Of a DNA stretch of 9,095 bases, positions 6,073 to 9,095 are shown in pieces. Below the pieces are notes generated by a model. The model was given only the letters and a program-made list of their open reading frames with translations. It was not told where the DNA came from and did not search any database. Each line of letters begins with the position of its first letter. Within the stretch, counting starts at the first letter, position 1. The position numbers and the translations under genes were made by a program. The DNA comes from Deltaproteobacteria bacterium. GTDB taxonomy: Bacteria > Desulfobacterota > Desulfobacteria > Desulfobacterales > SURF-15. The stretch covers positions 1 to 9,095 of the forward strand of contig JAHEHB010000213.1 of assembly GCA_024644775.1 (NCBI GenBank), in the 5' to 3' direction.

Positions 6073-7053
6073 ATGGTGGAAAAAGACCGAAAGATATCTA
6101 AAAAGGAGGGTCAGAATCCCTCAAATACAGTCTCCTTACCCGACCCGGGGCGTAAGGCGTTGGACGATGCGGACGAGGGTTTCGCAAAGGATCGCCCCAA
6201 GCTGTGGCGACGGTTGGCACAGAACCGCATGGTGGTGTTGGGCGGCAGTGGATTCTTCGCCATGGTTTTGGCCGTCGGTCTGGCGGTGATCCTGTCTCCC
6301 CACGATCCCATTGCCCAGGATCTATCGGTACGACTGTTACCGCCTTTTTGGGCCGAGAAGGGTCGCTTGACCTACCCCCTGGGTACCGACGCCCTGGGAC
6401 GTGATGTCCTCAGTCGTCTTCTTTTCGGTGGCCAGATCTCCCTCATCCTCGGGACCATGGGCGTTCTTGTTGCCGCCATGTTTGGTATCCTGGTCGGACT
6501 CGTTGCCGGGTACTATGGGAAATGGATCGACGATTTGCTGATGCGGGCAGCCGACGTTCAACTGGCTTTCCCGGTACTGATTGTGGCCATCGCCATGGTG
6601 GCTGTGGTCGGCCGCAGTATGGTGGCGCTCGTGCTGGTCTTGGCCATAAGCCAATGGGTGGTCTATGCCCGGACGATTCGCGCCAGTGTTTTATCCCTCA
6701 AACACCAGGAATTCGCTGAAGCCTCCATTGCCCTGGGAGCTGGGGATCTGCGTGTTATCTTCTCTCATATTCTGCCCAACGCCGTTGCCCCCATTATCGT
6801 CATTGCCACCGTCCAGCTCGCTCAACTCATCATTTTGGAGTCCGGGTTGAGTTTTTTCGGTCTCGGAACACAGCCGCCGACACCGTCTTGGGGAGGCATG
6901 CTGGCAGAGGGGCGGGAGTACATGATTTTCGGTGCCTGGTGGGTAGCTACTTTACCCGGACTGGCCATTTCAATCACGGTATTGAGTATCAACCTCTTGG
7001 GCGACGGTTTGCGAGACGTTTTGGATCCACAACTTCGAATCGTCCAACGGTAA
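6073..7053 (+). CDS. DppC/OppC-type ABC transporter permease
   Basis: Second permease of the heterodimer, 326 residues. The ATG directly follows the dppB-like TGA with no spacer, which points to coupled translation; GAGG at 6057-6060 is the only nearby ribosome-site candidate. Residues 1-45 form a polar, charged extension before the usual KLWRRLAQNRMVVLGG start and first helix (55-75), so the protein is some 25 residues longer than many DppC proteins. An AAAGGAGG further in (about 6101-6108) has no in-frame ATG or GTG close behind it, so a shorter start is not supported. Family marks: PLGTDALGRDVLSRLLFGG (102-120), EAA loop EFAEASIALGAGDLR to ILPN (213-236), ESGLSFFGLGTQPPTPSWG (256-274), and the terminal LGDGLRDVLDPQLR. 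Helices lie near 125-147, 165-197, 240-260 and 288-310. Confidence 0.94.
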   Translation: MVEKDRKISKKEGQNPSNTVSLPDPGRKALDDADEGFAKDRPKLWRRLAQNRMVVLGGSGFFAMVLAVGLAVILSPHDPIAQDLSVRLLPPFWAEKGRLTYPLGTDALGRDVLSRLLFGGQISLILGTMGVLVAAMFGILVGLVAGYYGKWIDDLLMRAADVQLAFPVLIVAIAMVAVVGRSMVALVLVLAISQWVVYARTIRASVLSLKHQEFAEASIALGAGDLRVIFSHILPNAVAPIIVIATVQLAQLIILESGLSFFGLGTQPPTPSWGGMLAEGREYMIFGAWWVATLPGLAISITVLSINLLGDGLRDVLDPQLRIVQR

Positions 7054-7105
7054 AGATCCGGGTCCAGAGGGAACGGCTTTGGTCCACCCCGGAGGGGTGA
7101 TATGC

Positions 7106-7318
7106 ATGGTCACGTTTACCAGCAGTGATGAGGTTTTCCGCCGCAAGGCGGATCAGCAACCGAATTCGACCCGCTGTGTCGCAGTCACTCATGAAGTGGA
7201 CAATCTTTCACCGGGGTCGGCCTTCAGTTTCTACCAAATTGGTGCTTATGATTCAGGATTTGGCATTTACCGAAACCTGACACCCGATCCGCCGGCGAAA
7301 AACCATGAACAGATTTGA
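7106..7318 (+). CDS. Doubtful small ORF, 70 codons, unknown
   Basis: ATG at 7106 is preceded at 8 bases by GGAGGGG (7091-7097), a good ribosome site, which is the only reason to list it. The product begins MVTFTSSDEVFRRKADQQ and ends PPAKNHEQI. It is polar, with no membrane helix, signal peptide, Cys pair or repeat, and resembles no family I know. A second ATG at 7102 in another frame gives only eight codons. The GGAGGGG is also half of a small hairpin (7085-7099), so the apparent ribosome site may be structural. More likely non-coding than real. Confidence 0.2.
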   Translation: MVTFTSSDEVFRRKADQQPNSTRCVAVTHEVDNLSPGSAFSFYQIGAYDSGFGIYRNLTPDPPAKNHEQI

Positions 7319-7444
7319 TCTATGGCAGAGCCGATCATAGGAGTTCCATACAAGCGTCTCAAAAGATCGGTCTATCCCTTCGATCACGAGGTAATTTGGC
7401 CGTAAACGAAGAGACTTGTGCGATAGCTTAAGAAAAAATGTCGG

Positions 7445-7473
7445 TTGACAATCCAGAAGGGTTACCATATTTG
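7445..7473 (+). promoter_or_regulatory. Candidate promoter for the second ATPase pair
   Basis: TTGACA (7445-7450) matches the -35 consensus exactly. The -10 is ambiguous: CATATT at 7466-7471 (spacer 15) or TATTTG at 7468-7473 (spacer 17). It lies about 75 bp before the dppD-like ATG, in a gap where a promoter would be useful if the ATPase pair is also expressed separately from the permeases. Sequence match and position are the only support. Confidence 0.35.
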
Positions 7474-7548
7474 AGATGAAGTCCGCGTTACCGGACATGT
7501 TCCATATGATTTAACACGACACCGAACAATTCTTTAACAATAACCACA

Positions 7549-8595
7549 ATGAAACTCGATTCCAACAGGCGGGAATCACCTGCCATCCAAACGCAAAACG
7601 TGCTGGAGATCGAAAATCTCCACACGCACTTTTTCTCCCGCCAGGGGGTGGTGCGTGCGGTCGACGGTGTGTCCTGCGTGCTCGGTAAAGGTGAAACGCT
7701 GGGCATCGTGGGGGAATCGGGCTGCGGAAAAAGTGTCACTGCGTTATCCATTCTGCGCCTCATTCCCGATCCACCGGGTCGGATTGTGCAAGGCGCCATC
7801 CGTCTCCTTGATTCGAATCTGGTGGAATTGCCGGAATCCCAGATGCAGCGGATCCGGGGAAACGAAATATCGATGATTTTTCAAGAGCCGATGACTTCAT
7901 TGAATCCGGTTCTGACCGTCGGTGACCAGATCAGCGAGACGTTCATTCTGCACCAGGGGTTCTCCAAGCGAGAGGCTATGAAGAAGGCCGTGGAAATGCT
8001 AGGTTTGGTGCAAATTCCGGAACCCCAGCGCCGCGCACGGGAATATCCGCATCAAATGTCCGGCGGTATGCGCCAGCGGGCGATGATCGCCATGGCGCTT
8101 TCCTGCAACCCCAATGTATTGATCGCAGACGAGCCCACCACCGCACTGGATGTGACCATCCAGGCTCAGATCCTGTATTTGATTCGTGAACTGCAGGATA
8201 AGCTGGAAACCGGCATCGTTCTCATTACCCATGACATGGGCGTCATCGCCGAAAACGCGCGGCGCGTATTGGTGATGTACGCCGGCAAGAAAGTGGAGGA
8301 AGCAGTTGTAGATGAATTGTTCGAATCCCCCGGTCATCCTTATACTCACGGATTGCTCGGTTCCATTCCCCGTTTGGATGCTGCTGCAAAGGACGACTCC
8401 GGCCGATTGCGTCTGACCGAAATCAAGGGCATGGTGCCTTCCCTTTATGATCTGCCGAAAGGCTGCGTCTTCCAACCGCGGTGCAGCTGGGCATCGGATG
8501 TTTGCCGGAAGACCTACCCGCCAATAGAAGAGAGGCGTACGGATCACTGGGTGGCCTGCTGGCATGCCGATCAGGTGTTTGGGGAGGGTGCATGA
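7549..8595 (+). CDS. DppD/OppD-type ABC transporter ATP-binding protein, second copy
   Basis: Cytoplasmic ATPase, 348 residues. Walker A GESGCGKS (55-62), Q-loop [10 protein letters not shown] (Q112), signature MSGGMRQR (170-177), Walker B VLIADEP with Glu195, D-loop ALDV (199-202), H-loop His228 in ITHD. The C-terminal oligopeptide-transporter domain has [17 protein letters not shown] and Cys at 306, 312, 319 and 337 in the usual C-x5-C-x6-C arrangement. It is clearly a paralogue of the gene at 822 but not a recent copy: the N-terminal region, linker and C-terminal residues differ throughout. The ATG at 7549 has no Shine-Dalgarno match (upstream is AACAATAACCACA). An in-frame stop at 7507 limits any longer start, and a GTG at about 7600, just before [11 protein letters not shown], is an alternative. 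It overlaps the next gene by 4 bp. Confidence 0.94.
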   Translation: MKLDSNRRESPAIQTQNVLEIENLHTHFFSRQGVVRAVDGVSCVLGKGETLGIVGESGCGKSVTALSILRLIPDPPGRIVQGAIRLLDSNLVELPESQMQRIRGNEISMIFQEPMTSLNPVLTVGDQISETFILHQGFSKREAMKKAVEMLGLVQIPEPQRRAREYPHQMSGGMRQRAMIAMALSCNPNVLIADEPTTALDVTIQAQILYLIRELQDKLETGIVLITHDMGVIAENARRVLVMYAGKKVEEAVVDELFESPGHPYTHGLLGSIPRLDAAAKDDSGRLRLTEIKGMVPSLYDLPKGCVFQPRCSWASDVCRKTYPPIEERRTDHWVACWHADQVFGEGA

Positions 8596-9095
8596 AACAA
8601 AGCCCTGTACAACACCGATCAAACGGCGGTTCCCAACCTTTGCTGGAAGTGACCGATCTGAAAAAGCATTTTCCCATCCGTTCGGGTTTTCTTTCCCGAT
8701 CTGCGGTCATTGTGCTTGCTGTCGACGGGGTGTCATTTGACATTAATCAGAGCGAAACATTAGGGCTGGTGGGGGAAAGCGGCTGTGGCAAGTCTACTGC
8801 CGGCAAAACGACACTCAAACTAATCGAACCCACTGCCGGAACCATAAAACTGAACGGTAGGGATATTACCCATCTCGGATCGAGTGAAATTCAGACGATC
8901 CGGCGGGAAATGCAAATGATTTTCCAGGATCCTTACTCGTCACTCAACCCTCGAATGTCCGCAGGACGAATTGTGGGAGAGCCGCTGACCATCCATAATA
9001 TCTCAGCGGGAAAGGAAAAGGAGGATCGGGTGGCAGCACTGTTTGCACGGGTGGGCCTGCGGCCGGATCAGACAAACCGATTTTCTTACGAGTTT
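8592..9095 (+). CDS. DppF/OppF-type ABC transporter ATP-binding protein, second copy, 3' truncated by window
   Basis: Starts at the ATG of an ATGA overlap with the preceding stop, with GGGGAGGG (8580-8588) as ribosome site, and stays open to the window edge (168 codons seen). Visible: [20 protein letters not shown] (17-36), AVDGVSF (43-49), Walker [10 protein letters not shown] (61-69), Q-loop [10 protein letters not shown] (Q112), then GEPLTIH (129-135). The reading ends at NRFSYEF, where relatives have RYPHEF immediately before SGGQ, so the signature, Walker B and C-terminal domain lie outside. FQDPY marks it as the DppF partner of the gene before it. Residues just after Walker A ([12 protein letters not shown]) differ from the common LGRTLLRLIEPT form, a minor variation. 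Confidence 0.93.
   Translation, partial: MKQSPVQHRSNGGSQPLLEVTDLKKHFPIRSGFLSRSAVIVLAVDGVSFDINQSETLGLVGESGCGKSTAGKTTLKLIEPTAGTIKLNGRDITHLGSSEIQTIRREMQMIFQDPYSSLNPRMSAGRIVGEPLTIHNISAGKEKEDRVAALFARVGLRPDQTNRFSYEF

Larger units (their letters stand above)
7054..7548. other. 495-bp gap without a secure gene, between permease and second ATPase pair
   Basis: This stretch separates the permeases from the downstream ATPases, which in most dppABCDF operons are nearly contiguous. It holds a doubtful 70-codon ORF (7106-7318), a small hairpin CACCCC-GGA-GGGGTG (7085-7099) with no T tract after it, and a possible promoter at 7445-7473. A 5-bp hairpin GTCCG/CGGAC (7481-7485 with 7492-7496) lies in what would be the leader of the next gene. 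I recognise no protein remnant in any frame and no RNA gene. Confidence 0.5.

Noticed and set aside
7085..7099. Hairpin CACCCC-GGA-GGGGTG as a terminator of the permease operon
   Set aside because: Only six base pairs with a three-base loop and no T tract afterwards. It may be fortuitous or overlap a ribosome site.
7999..8622. 207-codon antisense ORF opposite the second DppD-like gene
   Set aside because: The + strand frame carries every ABC ATPase motif; the antisense frame has no recognisable domain and is a by-product of codon bias.
1..9095. Search for a defence, toxin-antitoxin, phage or secondary-metabolite system
   Set aside because: All secure genes belong to one ABC importer family plus one flavin oxidoreductase. 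No integrase, transposase, tRNA or nuclease-like protein was found on either strand.

Overview
The window is a bacterial chromosomal segment of moderate GC dominated by one ABC importer locus of the dipeptide/oligopeptide/nickel (Dpp/Opp) family. Seven genes are read on the + strand, and one unrelated, divergent gene enters from the left edge. Canonical Shine-Dalgarno sites and the family make-up indicate a Gram-negative bacterium. The short GAACACTGAACACT-type intergenic repeats remind me of Desulfobacterota (former Deltaproteobacteria), but that taxonomic guess is weak.

Layout: (1) 1-636, minus strand: the first 212 residues of an Old Yellow Enzyme / 2,4-dienoyl-CoA reductase-type NAD(P)H:flavin oxidoreductase, cut by the window edge. 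(2) 637-821: divergent intergenic region. (3) 822-2902: a DppD-like and a DppF-like ATPase, 8 bp apart. (4) 2903-3517: about 615 bp without a convincing gene. It holds a 12-bp perfect palindrome, a ~196-bp element bounded by 15-bp inverted repeats and, just before the next gene, an imperfect 23-bp repeat with a 27-bp period. (5) 3518-5035: a solute-binding protein (SBP) with a Tat-like signal peptide. (6) 5036-5154: spacer with an extended imperfect hairpin. (7) 5155-7053: two permeases that abut exactly (stop, then ATG). (8) 7054-7548: 495 bp with at most one doubtful 70-codon ORF and a possible promoter. (9) 7549-9095: a second DppD-like ATPase and a second DppF-like ATPase with a 4-bp ATGA overlap; the last gene is cut by the right edge just before its ABC signature.

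How the genes work together: the binding protein captures a small solute (peptide, opine-like compound or metal chelate; the sequence does not decide) outside the cytoplasmic membrane and delivers it to the heterodimeric permease. ATP hydrolysis by a DppD/DppF-type heterodimer drives uptake. The notable feature is that one SBP-permease core has two full sets of ATPases, one upstream and one downstream, each next to a 500-600 bp gap. SBP-permeases plus the downstream ATPases is the textbook dppABCDF order, which makes the upstream ATPase pair the surplus one, although D-F-A-B-C is also a possible transcription unit. I see no phage, CRISPR, toxin-antitoxin, defence or RNA gene here. Apart from the architecture and the non-coding repeats, this is an ordinary transporter region.
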